Source of the DNA: Solimonas sp. SE-A11
GTDB lineage: Bacteria > Pseudomonadota > Gammaproteobacteria > Nevskiales > Nevskiaceae
Length of the DNA: 64,000 nucleotides
NCBI RefSeq assembly: GCF_030345715.1
Contig: NZ_JAUASX010000024.1
Span: 1-64,000, forward strand
Direction: 5' to 3'
In this document: positions 27,154-36,125 of the stretch, in pieces
Numbering within the stretch: position 1 is the stretch's first letter
Layout: the number at the start of each line of letters is the position of its first letter
Notes under the pieces: generated by a model
The model's database searches: none
What the model was told of the DNA's origin: nothing
What the model saw: only the letters and a program-made list of their open reading frames with translations
Translations under genes and position numbers: made by a program

Positions 27154-28808
27154 TGTTGGCACGCAGCGAGAGTTGACCCAGGGGGGGTGCGGACAAAATC
27201 TTGGACTATCTGAAGGGGTAGTTCATGTATTCACACGAGGATCGGCTACGCGCCGTGCAGTTGTACATCAAGCTGGGCAAACGAGTCGGTCTGACCATCC
27301 GGCAGCTCGGTTATCCAACCAAGAACGACCTCAAGGCTTGGTTTCGGCAGTATGAGCAGCACATCGATATGCCGGCCGGCTACACGCGCCAGGCGAAGTA
27401 CACGCAGGCGCAGCGAGAACGGGCGGTCAACCACTATCTGGAGAATGGTCGCTGTATCTCGGCGACGATCAGGACGCTGGGCTATCCTTGCAGACCATTG
27501 CTGTCCGCCTGGGTTCAAGAATGGCGCCCGGAGGGATGCCCGCGCATCGTGGGGCGATCTCGGGAGCGGTCCCCGGCGGAGAAGCAATCCGCAGTCATCG
27601 CGCTGTGCTTGCGGCAAGGTAGCGCGCGGTCTGTGGCGGATGAGTTGGGCTTGTCGCGCCCCACGCTGTACAACTGGAAGCATCAGCTGCTCGGCAGCGA
27701 CATCTCCGTCCCCATGACACGCAAACGTGAGCCCTCCCCAAGCCCTGAGCGCGATGAGCTGGAGCGGCAGGTCGAGTCGCTTCGACGAGACATCCGACGC
27801 CTGCAGCTCGAGCAAGACATTCTTAAAAAGGCGAACGAACTTCTAGAAAAAGATCTGGGCATCTACCAGCAGCTCCTGACGAACCGGGAGAAGACACAGC
27901 TGGTTGATGCCCTGAGACCAACCTACGCTCTGGCGGAACTGCTCCGAGCCGTCGGCCTGCCACGCAGCTCCTTCTTCTACCATTTGGCCCGGCTTGAGGT
28001 CGGAGACAAGTACGTCGAGGTGCGCCGCGCCATGGCCGACATCTTCGAGCGCAACTACCGGTGCTACGGCTACCGCCGGATGCGCGCGTCCCTCACCGGG
28101 CAATCCATGAATATCTCCGAGAAGGTCGTTCGGCGACTGATGAAACAGGAGTCCCTGATCCCCGTCAAGCGCAAACGCCGTCGATACGGCTCGTACATGG
28201 GCGAGATCAGTCCAGCGCCTGACAACCTCTTAAATCGGGACTTTAGCGCGGCGGGACCCAACCAGAAGTGGCTCACGGATATCACGGAATTCCAGATTCC
28301 GGCCGGCAAGGTGTACCTGTCCCCGATTATCGCTTGCTACGACGGCCTGGTCGTCAGCTGGCCGATCAGCACCCGTCCAGACGCTGAGCTCGTCAACACG
28401 ATGCTGGATACGGCTATCGAGACGGTTGCTGGCTGCATCAACCGACCTGTGGTGCATTCGGATCGAGGCGGCCACTATCGGTGGCCTGGCTGGTTGTCCC
28501 GCATTGAGGAGGCGAAGCTTGTTCGCTCCATGTCACGCAAGGCGTGCTCGCCGGACAACGCGGCATGCGAAGGTTTCTTTGGTCGCCTCAAGAACGAGCT
28601 TTTTTACCCGCGCGATTGGCTGTCCACAACTATCGAAGAGTTTGTCGCAGCTTTGGACGCCTATATCCGCTGGTACAACGAGGTACGGATTAAGATCTCG
28701 CTGGGCTACCGCAGTCCCATGGAGCACCGCAGGAACCTAGCGATCGCTGCTTAACCGGTCCAAGATTTCTGCCGCACCCCCTGGGTCAACTTTCGCTGCG
28801 CGCCAACA
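27154..28808. mobile_element. IS3-family insertion sequence, apparently complete
   Basis: Long imperfect inverted repeats bound the transposase. The left end reads TGTTGGC then CGCAGCGA and GTTGACCCAGGGGG (from 27154). The same series occurs inverted at the right end, finishing in GCCAACA at 28808. The ends are TG...CA. The element is about 1655 bp. I cannot see a matching target duplication (GCG on the left, CAT on the right), so the flanks have probably rearranged. Confidence 0.75.
27225..28754 (+). CDS. IS3-family transposase (single-frame OrfA-OrfB)
   Basis: This 509-residue protein in one continuous frame has helix-turn-helix units at ~1-60, ~60-110 and ~120-165 (SARSVADELGLSRPTLYNWK), a coiled-coil ERQVESLRRDIRRLQLEQDI (~180-215), and an rve-type DDE core: WLTDITEF (first Asp), VVHSDRGGHY (second Asp) and NAACEGFFGRLKNELF (catalytic Glu), ending in YNEVRIKISLGYRSPMEHR. 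IS3 elements normally use a -1 frameshift between OrfA and OrfB, but here both are fused, as in the IS150-like/ISLL6 types. It looks intact. Confidence 0.9.
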   Translation: MYSHEDRLRAVQLYIKLGKRVGLTIRQLGYPTKNDLKAWFRQYEQHIDMPAGYTRQAKYTQAQRERAVNHYLENGRCISATIRTLGYPCRPLLSAWVQEWRPEGCPRIVGRSRERSPAEKQSAVIALCLRQGSARSVADELGLSRPTLYNWKHQLLGSDISVPMTRKREPSPSPERDELERQVESLRRDIRRLQLEQDILKKANELLEKDLGIYQQLLTNREKTQLVDALRPTYALAELLRAVGLPRSSFFYHLARLEVGDKYVEVRRAMADIFERNYRCYGYRRMRASLTGQSMNISEKVVRRLMKQESLIPVKRKRRRYGSYMGEISPAPDNLLNRDFSAAGPNQKWLTDITEFQIPAGKVYLSPIIACYDGLVVSWPISTRPDAELVNTMLDTAIETVAGCINRPVVHSDRGGHYRWPGWLSRIEEAKLVRSMSRKACSPDNAACEGFFGRLKNELFYPRDWLSTTIEEFVAALDAYIRWYNEVRIKISLGYRSPMEHRRNLAIAA

Positions 28809-28809
28809 C

Positions 28810-28905
28810 ATAGGCGACGCATTCGCGCCAAGCGTGGCGATCGGCCAGATTGACGCCGTCGACCAGGATGCGACCGGCACTGGGTGTGAGCAGCCCCGCG
28901 ACTGT
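28810..28905 (-). pseudogene. ABC-transporter ATPase remnant next to the IS
   Basis: On the minus strand the frame reads TVAGLLTPSAGRILVDGVNL and then ADRHAWRECVAYV, the segment after Walker A up to the Q-loop of export-type ABC ATPases (GLL-PSAGRILVDG-L---W---VAYV). The frame runs straight into the IS inverted repeat, where PQ would be expected, so the gene was cut there. About 32 codons remain. It may be a relic of a peptide exporter, which is the missing component of the RiPP cluster, but the distance of 13 kb makes that a guess. Confidence 0.65.
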
Positions 28906-29012
28906 TGGGACGGAATTTGCATGTGGAAGTTCTAGCCCACGCTGTGCTGCAGCCGCGATTTTCTAGAGCAGCAGCTCGATTCGGAGCTAATCTCCAATGG
29001 GGTATTGCGTCA

Positions 29013-32006
29013 TCATCCGGATTCCGCGCAGCCAGGCACAGGAGTCGCCCCCAATACCGTTGGATAAAGCACAAGCATCGCCAGCGTCCATACAAAGGCT
29101 TCTAAAGGCAGCCTGTTGCCCCCCGCTTCCTCGTTTCCGTATCGAGGGCGGACGAAGATACGCTTGGCTCCAAGGGCGCGCGCTTCTGCTACGCTGCTGA
29201 CCTTGATTACAACACGGCGAGCATTTGTCTTCGATACTCGCACCCGGCGCTCAATCGAAAGCTCAAACTTTAGGCCCGCCACTGAGGAAAGCGAGTCCAT
29301 CAAGGAAAGTACTCGACTGGCCTTGTCGACTGAAAGCACGAGTTGTCCACCGCCCTGCGTTTCAAACGCTTCGAGCAATAGCTGAGCGAACGCCGGAATT
29401 TTCTTGTTTCGAGCCCCCACACGGCTGGACCAAAGATGCATCGCCTTGCACAGGGCTCGCTCGTCATCCGATTCTGGAGCGATGTCTGCGAGGCATGAAA
29501 TTCCATGCGGCCCGAGCTTGGACCTCGATATAGCCTTCTTCTCGTTGATCAGATCGACGATCTTCGTATGAAGCTCCAGCGTGACTGCCGGAACCTCCAC
29601 TGCGCCGGAGCTGATACGCTTGCACAGGATCATCCAGTCGCGCGGCGTTGCCAGCGCTTTTGAATGGCGACTCCCCTCGCCTGCCCTCGGCTCCGGATTG
29701 CGGGGATTATCATTTCTAGCGATTCGGCTGGGATACTGCCGTTCGACACTGAGCATGACCGCCCGCAGCGAGGCGTCCCGCGGCCTGGCACCGCCGGCAG
29801 CGATACAAACCGCCTGCACCCCAGAAATCTCGGCTTCCCGGCCAAGAGTCACGGCGGCATGTCGCAGCCAGTCTTGCGCGTGCAAGTAGTGAAGCAAGGT
29901 CATACCTTCGTGACGATGGCCGAGGAGGCCGCGCACGGCGTGAAGGCGATGCATGGAGCCGCGCTTGCCCATCAACACCCCATTCGCCTGAGCACAATGA
30001 GGTATCAACTCGCGAAGAAAGGGCCAGTCGTCCGAGAACCGGTCCAACTTGAGATCATCTGCGTAAAGCGTAACCAGAAGCCAACTCGCCGCTGAGTGCC
30101 TCAGTGTCTGGATGCTAACCCCTTCATCCCCGGTGACTTCAGTCAACTTCTTGCTCAGCCGCCTTTGAAGGGTATCTTCGGAAACTGTCGCCCCGTAACC
30201 ATGAACCAGGACTTCGCTCGGATCTCCTTCCATGATGTGAGATCGAATGTCGTCGTCCATGCCCCAATGATCATTCAACGCGATGGGGATACGCCGCTGC
30301 GACGAATCCGTCTTCAATGCTCGGTGAGAATTGTGGACAACATCAATCGTTGACCCCGTGTCGAGATTGATCTCGCCGCGCCGCTGCCCGCCAACCTCCC
30401 CTCGGCGCATCGAATAGGCGAACCCAAATCGGGCGATCACTCCCTGATATTCTCGATCACTCACACTCTCCGTGGACGCCTCGTCGCTGAGCATTTCGAG
30501 AAGGCTCTTGAATTCGAGCGGAGCGATCAGGTTGGCGTTAACCACACCCTCTAGCTGTTGGCCTTGAATCGACGGGGGGAGTTGATCGATCTTCCCAGAT
30601 CTGTACGCCCAGCTCACAAAGTGCGAGTAAGACTTCCTGATCGTGGCGTTCCAGGAGCTCGATAACTCCGGATCAAGCAACTGCTCCTGAGCCAAATGCC
30701 AGTCATCATCGGCGAGCCCTCGTATGGGGGTTTCCAGAAGTGCTGCCATCAGACGGGGGCCAAGTGCATTGAGCATTGTCCGGACACTGCTCAGCCTGCG
30801 CGGAACACCCGTTGTGAGCTTTTCGCCCAGCAGATGTATCGTCCACTCCAGCAAAAGCTGGTCAATTTCCGACACAGGCGGCCGGGATTCACACAAGGCA
30901 CGGAGCTGTTCGATAGCAGCCGCGGACTCCTTTACTGCCCTAAGTATGCTTCGGGAGCTGGTCAGGTATCCCCGATCTTCACGGCGCAGATCAGTACCTG
31001 TCGCCCCGTCGCCTTCCTGGGACTCAGGTTCCCTCGAGGGCCGATCCAACGGAGCTTGTTCGACCCATGGCGCCAACCCCGTTAACCTGCGCCAGACCGA
31101 CTCCGGAACGGCATAACTTACGACGCGGCCCTCCGCGTAATCGACCACGAATTGGGGAACTCTCGGCGTCAGCCGCAATCGAGTGGCTACACCGCGCATG
31201 AGAGAAGCCAAACTTGGAATTTCGGCACTGCGCATGCCCATCTTCGCGCAGAACCTCTTTATCGCCTCGTCTGGTCGAGGAAATTCCGATCCATTGGCCT
31301 TCAGCGCCATGGCCGCCGCAGCGGTTCTGGGCGTCAAATAGAGACGGCGCGCACCAACGCCATCATGCTTGGGCCCGCGAATCGCGGGCAACCAAACATA
31401 GTAACTGTTGTGACAGACGCGGACGCTCTTCGATTCTGTCAGGGCCTCAAGCGCCGAGGCGAGCTCGTAGCGATTGAGAACGCCGTTGTCCATAACCAGA
31501 AGCAGCGCGATCAAGCCCATTACCTCAACTGGGTCCAACGGCGCGCGCTCTTTGCCGCCCCTCGCTTTATCAAGAAATATTTCGAGTAGAGCATCGATCC
31601 TTGATGCCGCCTCCATATCCGTTCCAACCATTTCCCCGATCGTCTGCCTCGGCTTCGGGAACTGGCAAATGACGATTCCCGGAATCGGCCTACCGACTAT
31701 GGTTTCGAGGATCGCCTTCGCTCGCTCGATCTCGCCCTGCAGAGTACTGACGGGAGTGCTCGAGCCTTTGGTCGACCTCGACAGATGCTTCAGCAAGATT
31801 TCCCTGGCACCTTCGACGGTGAGGGAAGCCGAATCCCAGACGTAATCACCCGATGGGGCCACACATAGAAGGTGGAGTCGGCTCCACGTGAGTTCCCACT
31901 GTTGTAATTCATCGGGCGGGACCGATGAAATCAAGCGCCCAAGTTCTGGCGCAGCGCTATCCGGGAAATGCTCCCAAGAGGGCGACAAGGTCGTCACGAC
32001 GTCCAC
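29013..32006 (-). CDS. Giant tyrosine recombinase (997 aa), third gene of a trio
   Basis: The integrase catalytic domain lies around residues 500-720. First Arg is in MRRGEVGGQRR (533-543), Lys is at K565 (RALKTDSSQRR), the second Arg is in QTLRHSAASW (R636, with Gln in place of the usual His of HxxR), His is in LLGHRHEGM (H697) and the nucleophile is Y707 in LLHYLHA. Before it come ~500 residues of helical DNA-binding-like sequence, and after it ~270 more, far longer than phage integrases (~350-400 aa). A GTG start at 32006 overlaps the stop of the preceding gene by 13 bases. It probably performs strand exchange for the element ending at the tRNA fragment. Confidence 0.85.
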   Translation of the reverse strand: MDVVTTLSPSWEHFPDSAAPELGRLISSVPPDELQQWELTWSRLHLLCVAPSGDYVWDSASLTVEGAREILLKHLSRSTKGSSTPVSTLQGEIERAKAILETIVGRPIPGIVICQFPKPRQTIGEMVGTDMEAASRIDALLEIFLDKARGGKERAPLDPVEVMGLIALLLVMDNGVLNRYELASALEALTESKSVRVCHNSYYVWLPAIRGPKHDGVGARRLYLTPRTAAAAMALKANGSEFPRPDEAIKRFCAKMGMRSAEIPSLASLMRGVATRLRLTPRVPQFVVDYAEGRVVSYAVPESVWRRLTGLAPWVEQAPLDRPSREPESQEGDGATGTDLRREDRGYLTSSRSILRAVKESAAAIEQLRALCESRPPVSEIDQLLLEWTIHLLGEKLTTGVPRRLSSVRTMLNALGPRLMAALLETPIRGLADDDWHLAQEQLLDPELSSSWNATIRKSYSHFVSWAYRSGKIDQLPPSIQGQQLEGVVNANLIAPLEFKSLLEMLSDEASTESVSDREYQGVIARFGFAYSMRRGEVGGQRRGEINLDTGSTIDVVHNSHRALKTDSSQRRIPIALNDHWGMDDDIRSHIMEGDPSEVLVHGYGATVSEDTLQRRLSKKLTEVTGDEGVSIQTLRHSAASWLLVTLYADDLKLDRFSDDWPFLRELIPHCAQANGVLMGKRGSMHRLHAVRGLLGHRHEGMTLLHYLHAQDWLRHAAVTLGREAEISGVQAVCIAAGGARPRDASLRAVMLSVERQYPSRIARNDNPRNPEPRAGEGSRHSKALATPRDWMILCKRISSGAVEVPAVTLELHTKIVDLINEKKAISRSKLGPHGISCLADIAPESDDERALCKAMHLWSSRVGARNKKIPAFAQLLLEAFETQGGGQLVLSVDKASRVLSLMDSLSSVAGLKFELSIERRVRVSKTNARRVVIKVSSVAEARALGAKRIFVRPRYGNEEAGGNRLPLEAFVWTLAMLVLYPTVLGATPVPGCAESG

Positions 32007-34507
32007 GCCAGCCCGTCAACCAGGATGGACGGTATCGCTACCCATCCGTCTTCAATGAGTATCGGTTCGACATGCGCTGCGACCAAGTCGTGCAGCTCGC
32101 CGACCTGAAAGCCGGAGCCCTCCATCCAGGGGCAGGCGCCAAGGTTCCAGTGGCCCATCCATACGTCCACAGGCAGCCCTGGCGCGCCGCGTTCGAACAG
32201 GCGCGTTCTCATGCGCCGTCGCAAGGCATTGATTCTGTAGGGCCACAAGTCACCAGCGTCACGTTCGGCGCGCAAAGGCTCAAATACCCTCGCCTTGCCA
32301 GCATCGATCCAGAAGAGGTTGGATCCCTGCATCCGCGCGAGCGAACGCAGCAACGAGGCCATCAGCCGCCGATGATTTTTTAGGTGGTGCAGGTGATCAA
32401 CAAAGACCCCGGGCACTGGAACAATTCGCCGATGGAAGCCTTCGGAGTCCTTGTCGCTGAATAGGGCGATAGTGCGTCCGCCGACCTCAACGTACTCTTG
32501 CTGTGGATCTATGGCTGCACGATAGGCAAGAGCTGCCGTCATCATGAACGCCGAGTACGCAATGTAGCTGTTCGAGTAAGCCCATACAGAAGCCATCGAT
32601 CCATCCGGCACGACCGAGAGCCGCTCCCTGTAGGAGGCGCACAGGTCCTGCACTTCAGTGCGTGATGGCAACTTCGGTGCACCTATACGCCGTCCATCGA
32701 GGCGCGCACGGACGTCGTCTGCCGGCTTCATTAGGTCCTGGGACCTCCCATGCGATTTTTTCGCGCGATGGATCAATGTCAGCAGTGCTGCGTCGATTGC
32801 CTTTTCGATGCCCCCTGACATCGGCCCAAGGTAATGGCGAATCGTTCGAGTGTGCACCGGCTCCCAATCACCCCAAAGGGCGATTGATGCAAGGTCGCCC
32901 GTTTGGTCGAGCACTGCCCTTGGCAGCGCCTGTGCTATCTGGGCCGGCAGTATTCCAGCCGCCCTCAGCTCAAGGTCGATTTCTGACTCACGAAGCATCG
33001 ACTGCTGCAGACTGGGATCGGCTTCAGCAATGCTCGCTCGATTCCCCCCCTGGCGGCGAAACCATTCCTCTGCCAGGTGGTGAAAGCCGATGCGATCCGG
33101 AATGCAAAGGAAGTCCTCGATTTTCTTGGGACCGCCCAAGATCTCGCCCGCCACCAGTTCGGGGCGTTTGGCCGAAACGCGAAATTGCCTGTCCTGCAAC
33201 CGGTACTCGATGCGACTGGATATCGTGGTCCGCTTTGAATCATCGATCCAGAGACTTTCCTGAACGGTTTTCCGATCGTGCCCTGTTGCAAAGCTTGCCG
33301 CGTTGATCATCCTGGATCGCAGAATTTCGACACTATCACTTGCAAGGTCGATTTCAGGACCGAGGACCGTGTGTAGCAGTTGCGCCAATTTCTGACCGGT
33401 CAGTGCCTTGAGGGTCCACCGCGGCAACTGGTTTATGGACTGGGCAAGTTGATAGTGCCACTTCGTCCGCACCACCAAGGCGGGTGAAAGGAGACTCGAC
33501 TCTTCGGCCGTCGCTGTATACGCGACGGTTCCGGATGGCTCTACAATTTCTTCGAGCGAATAGTCCTGGGAGAGTCGTCCAACTGCCCCTTTCTGATCGA
33601 TTTCACTGAGCAGAGTCAGACCTGACTCTTCTGCGGCCAATTCGGCCGCCTCGAAGATCCACTTCAGTTGGTAGACAAATCGACCACGACCGATCTCGTG
33701 CAACTTCGAGCTTCGAAGCAATCGATTGAAACGCCTCCCACCTCGGGTCGCGTCCAAATCTAGGCGTTCTAGGAGGTTCGACAGTTCGACCAGGAGCTCG
33801 TGGGTGTCGGCACCGATTCCATAAGCCTCTGACGGGCTACCCAGAACCGCGTCAGCACTTAGACCTGCCACCTCCAAGCGCTCCCATGCCAAGTCGTGCT
33901 CAGGCCGGGACAGCAATCGGAGAGTATGTTCAATCGAGCTGAAGGCAGACAGGCGGGGGCCGTATGGATGAGTCGGGCGTATCACCTCAGTCCGACCCTT
34001 GGTCTCCCGGCGCTCCTGCCATTCGTTAACAAATTGCTTGTGCGCCTCGGGAGTCACCAACTTGCACGAGGCCGAGACCATATCCCCGATCACCTCGGAA
34101 CACAGGTCATTGAAGAAATTCTTTCCCAGTGAGTCGATTTCGACGAGCATCGCCGACCAGATTGGGAATTCACTAATGCAGTATCTGTTGAGGGGACTGC
34201 TTCGTACCCCAGCATCACGCCCCGGAGCTTGAAACCACTCCTTTTGGTAGGAGGGGTCTATTGAACCGGCGGTCGAAGCGGCCCATACCAATGCGTCGGT
34301 AAAGGAGGAAGCGCTAGAGGCTGGATCTGGCAAATCGCGCCAGGATGGTCCAATCGACGAGAGCAGACGACCCCGTTCTAGGATGGCGCCCAGGTAGCGA
34401 AGATTAGGCGGAGCAAACAAAATCTGGAGCAGCGACGCAAGGGGTTTTCCCCCTCCCCTGGCCCCAAGCTCCACAATCAGAGCTGCCCTGTGGTCGCGCC
34501 ATTTCAC
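31994..34507 (-). CDS. Recombinase-like partner (837 aa), probably inactive, second gene of the trio
   Basis: The N-terminal two thirds are not recognised. The C-terminal ~230 residues resemble a tyrosine-recombinase fold: MMTAALAYRAAIDPQQEYVE, then INALRRRMRTRLFERG (Arg region) and VDVWMGHWNLG (the GH of the fourth motif). No convincing nucleophilic Tyr follows at the expected distance, so it is likely a catalytically dead partner or an accessory DNA-binding subunit. The GTG start overlaps the upstream stop (GTGA), and its end overlaps the next gene. This tight overlap implies stoichiometric expression. Confidence 0.75.
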   Translation of the reverse strand: MKWRDHRAALIVELGARGGGKPLASLLQILFAPPNLRYLGAILERGRLLSSIGPSWRDLPDPASSASSFTDALVWAASTAGSIDPSYQKEWFQAPGRDAGVRSSPLNRYCISEFPIWSAMLVEIDSLGKNFFNDLCSEVIGDMVSASCKLVTPEAHKQFVNEWQERRETKGRTEVIRPTHPYGPRLSAFSSIEHTLRLLSRPEHDLAWERLEVAGLSADAVLGSPSEAYGIGADTHELLVELSNLLERLDLDATRGGRRFNRLLRSSKLHEIGRGRFVYQLKWIFEAAELAAEESGLTLLSEIDQKGAVGRLSQDYSLEEIVEPSGTVAYTATAEESSLLSPALVVRTKWHYQLAQSINQLPRWTLKALTGQKLAQLLHTVLGPEIDLASDSVEILRSRMINAASFATGHDRKTVQESLWIDDSKRTTISSRIEYRLQDRQFRVSAKRPELVAGEILGGPKKIEDFLCIPDRIGFHHLAEEWFRRQGGNRASIAEADPSLQQSMLRESEIDLELRAAGILPAQIAQALPRAVLDQTGDLASIALWGDWEPVHTRTIRHYLGPMSGGIEKAIDAALLTLIHRAKKSHGRSQDLMKPADDVRARLDGRRIGAPKLPSRTEVQDLCASYRERLSVVPDGSMASVWAYSNSYIAYSAFMMTAALAYRAAIDPQQEYVEVGGRTIALFSDKDSEGFHRRIVPVPGVFVDHLHHLKNHRRLMASLLRSLARMQGSNLFWIDAGKARVFEPLRAERDAGDLWPYRINALRRRMRTRLFERGAPGLPVDVWMGHWNLGACPWMEGSGFQVGELHDLVAAHVEPILIEDGWVAIPSILVDGLAWTS

Positions 34508-35172
34508 GCCTTGTCCCCTGCCGCCCCGGGGTCGTCGGCGTCGACCTTGACTTCGTCTGCCTCGGCTTTGACGTTGTTGGCGTCGACCTTGACGTTGTCG
34601 GCATCAGCTTTGGCATTGTCGGCGTTGGCGTTTTCGGCGTCGGTGTCGGCCGGCTCTCCTTTGGCGCTGCGGAGCAAGTCTGCAGCTCTATTCCGGCCCA
34701 AATCGAAGAACTCCGCCACGGAAACAGCAGTGGGCTTTTTCCAGTGCCACCACTCCCAAATCTCCGTTTGGGTCGCCCACTTCACCAACTCATCTATGGT
34801 GCAAGCCTTATACATGAGGGTTCCAAGCATTGCCGGATCGACTGAAGGGGCCGCCCTATCCACGACGAGGCATCGGATGGTCGACTCGGGCCGGCAGGCA
34901 GCAATTAACTTTCGAGTCAGGGAGACACATCCGGCTAGGGAGTAACCGCCTGCTTCGGTGTCGCCCCGGTACGCCACTTGGGGAGGCACCAATTGAAGAA
35001 GCGCCAATGCACCTTCTTCGGTACGGACGGGGCTCTCCGGCCGGTACGCGATATGCAGTCTGAAAAGTTCTTCGGGCTGAACTCGGGCGATCACCTGCAG
35101 CTGCCCTGCAGTGAGCTCGATGCAGCCCACCGCTGCGTCCCTTGAATCTCGCCCTTTCGGGGAACGTGCCAT
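34504..35172 (-). CDS. Small accessory protein (222 aa), first gene of the recombinase trio
   Basis: The start at 35172 (MARSPKGRDSRD) is preceded by CGGAG. Residues 1-160 are globular and unrecognised (ELTAGQLQVIARVQPEELFR, IDELVKWATQTEIWEWWHWK). The C-terminal ~50 residues are a low-complexity acidic repeat of A/D/N/V/K units (NADNAKADADNVKVDANNVK), probably disordered or an extended helix. Its place before two recombinase-like genes recalls the small third proteins of Tn554-like and other recombinase-trio elements. A role in target choice or regulation is inference. Confidence 0.7.
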   Translation of the reverse strand: MARSPKGRDSRDAAVGCIELTAGQLQVIARVQPEELFRLHIAYRPESPVRTEEGALALLQLVPPQVAYRGDTEAGGYSLAGCVSLTRKLIAACRPESTIRCLVVDRAAPSVDPAMLGTLMYKACTIDELVKWATQTEIWEWWHWKKPTAVSVAEFFDLGRNRAADLLRSAKGEPADTDAENANADNAKADADNVKVDANNVKAEADEVKVDADDPGAAGDKA

Positions 35173-35639
35173 GTCCCGACTCCGACCTGTAGAAAACCCC
35201 CAACTCGGGGGCCAGCACGTACCCCACGCCTGGTCGTCTGAGCAGGCGATTTGGGACCATCCCCTAAGCACAATTCCCGCCCGTCGGCGGATGCCGTCCC
35301 GCAGCCTCGAATCGCGACAGCTGCAGCACCTTCACGAGCCTCGAGAACCACCTCATGTTGTCACTGGCACGTCCGCCAAATCGGCGGTCGACGCGTGCCG
35401 GAAGAGGCGCCAAAGCAAGGCATGCCCCATACCCATATTGCTGGCAAAGAGTCTTCCCAAGCGGCGGTTAAGCTGGTGTCTGCCCTCAGATCCCTGCGGG
35501 AGCCACAAATCGGAGACAGCTCGGTCTCCTCCCGGATGCCCCCAAGCACCCCAACTTGGTGACGCGGATCTATACCGCTCAGTCACCCGAGCCGCACCGG
35601 CTTTGTATACTGGAAAAGCGCAGAAACAGTCAACTTTAT
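35173..35639. other. Region upstream of the recombinase trio
   Basis: No convincing gene is found. Frames on the plus strand are arginine/proline-rich and lack ribosome sites. The promoter of the trio should lie here or in the AT-rich segment just right of it. Confidence 0.35.
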
Positions 35640-35784
35640 CGACCGATTTCGTAGTGCGGTAATCTACCTAGTTCTACATTGTGCTATATTATTGCATGAA
35701 AATGCGACGCTGCTTTTTGATTTAACATATTGTTTTTAATAGATTAAAGTGAAATATCGTCGCTTGTAGCGTTACACACTTATA
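35640..35784. other. AT-rich segment between recombinase trio and tRNA fragment
   Basis: About 145 bp with a marked drop in GC (long runs such as TTTTTGATTTAACATATTG) lie directly against the tRNA-Arg fragment. In integrated elements this position holds the recombinase arm sites or att core. No gene is present. Confidence 0.5.
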
Positions 35785-35831
35785 GCTTCCGAAGCCGAGG
35801 GTCGGGGGTTCGAATCCCTCCGGGCGCACCA
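35785..35831 (+). tRNA. 3' half of a tRNA-Arg(CCG): probable attachment-site remnant
   Basis: The sequence gives an anticodon loop TTCCGAA (35787-35793, anticodon CCG) with its 3' stem GCCGA, the T-arm GGGGGTTCGAATCCCTC, and an acceptor end closing in GGGCGCACCA. The D-arm, 5' acceptor strand and 5' anticodon stem are absent; AT-rich DNA takes their place. The break within the anticodon stem is the usual crossover zone of tRNA-targeting integrases. It therefore marks the distal end (attR-like) of an element lying to the left; the intact tRNA is not in the window. Confidence 0.8.
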
Positions 35832-35844
35832 AATCAAAGACTTA

Positions 35845-35866
35845 GTGCCGGCTCGGCAGCCGGCAC
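35845..35866. terminator. Hairpin behind the tRNA fragment
   Basis: GTGCCGGCT and AGCCGGCAC form a perfect 9-bp stem with a CGGC loop, 13 bases after the CCA end. No T-run follows. It is most likely the former transcription terminator of the tRNA gene, carried with its 3' end. Confidence 0.5.
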
Positions 35867-36125
35867 CCTGCTCTCGAAAAACTTCGGCCAATCTCCGCTC
35901 TTCACGGATTGACCCGATCCCAATTCCAGGCACAAAACGTAGTTGGGCATGAATGCCCATCTTGTGCCCAGGTTAGGCCCACGCCTCTCGGGGGTCATGT
36001 GCATTCACCCAATCGCTCTGTGCCCGTCCCTTGGCATCCCTGCTTCAGCGATCGGCATGGCCACGCAGCCCTTCTGCCACCTTTAAGCCTGCGAATGCCT
36101 TCCATGCGGATTCCGTGTCACTCTT

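Noticed and set aside
26551-27196. Short frames on both strands left of the IS element
   Set aside because: No ribosome site, motif or compositional support on either strand.
35772-35960. Minus-strand frame containing RDSNPRPSASEA
   Set aside because: This peptide is the well-known false translation of the antisense strand of a tRNA 3' end; it supports the tRNA fragment, not a gene.
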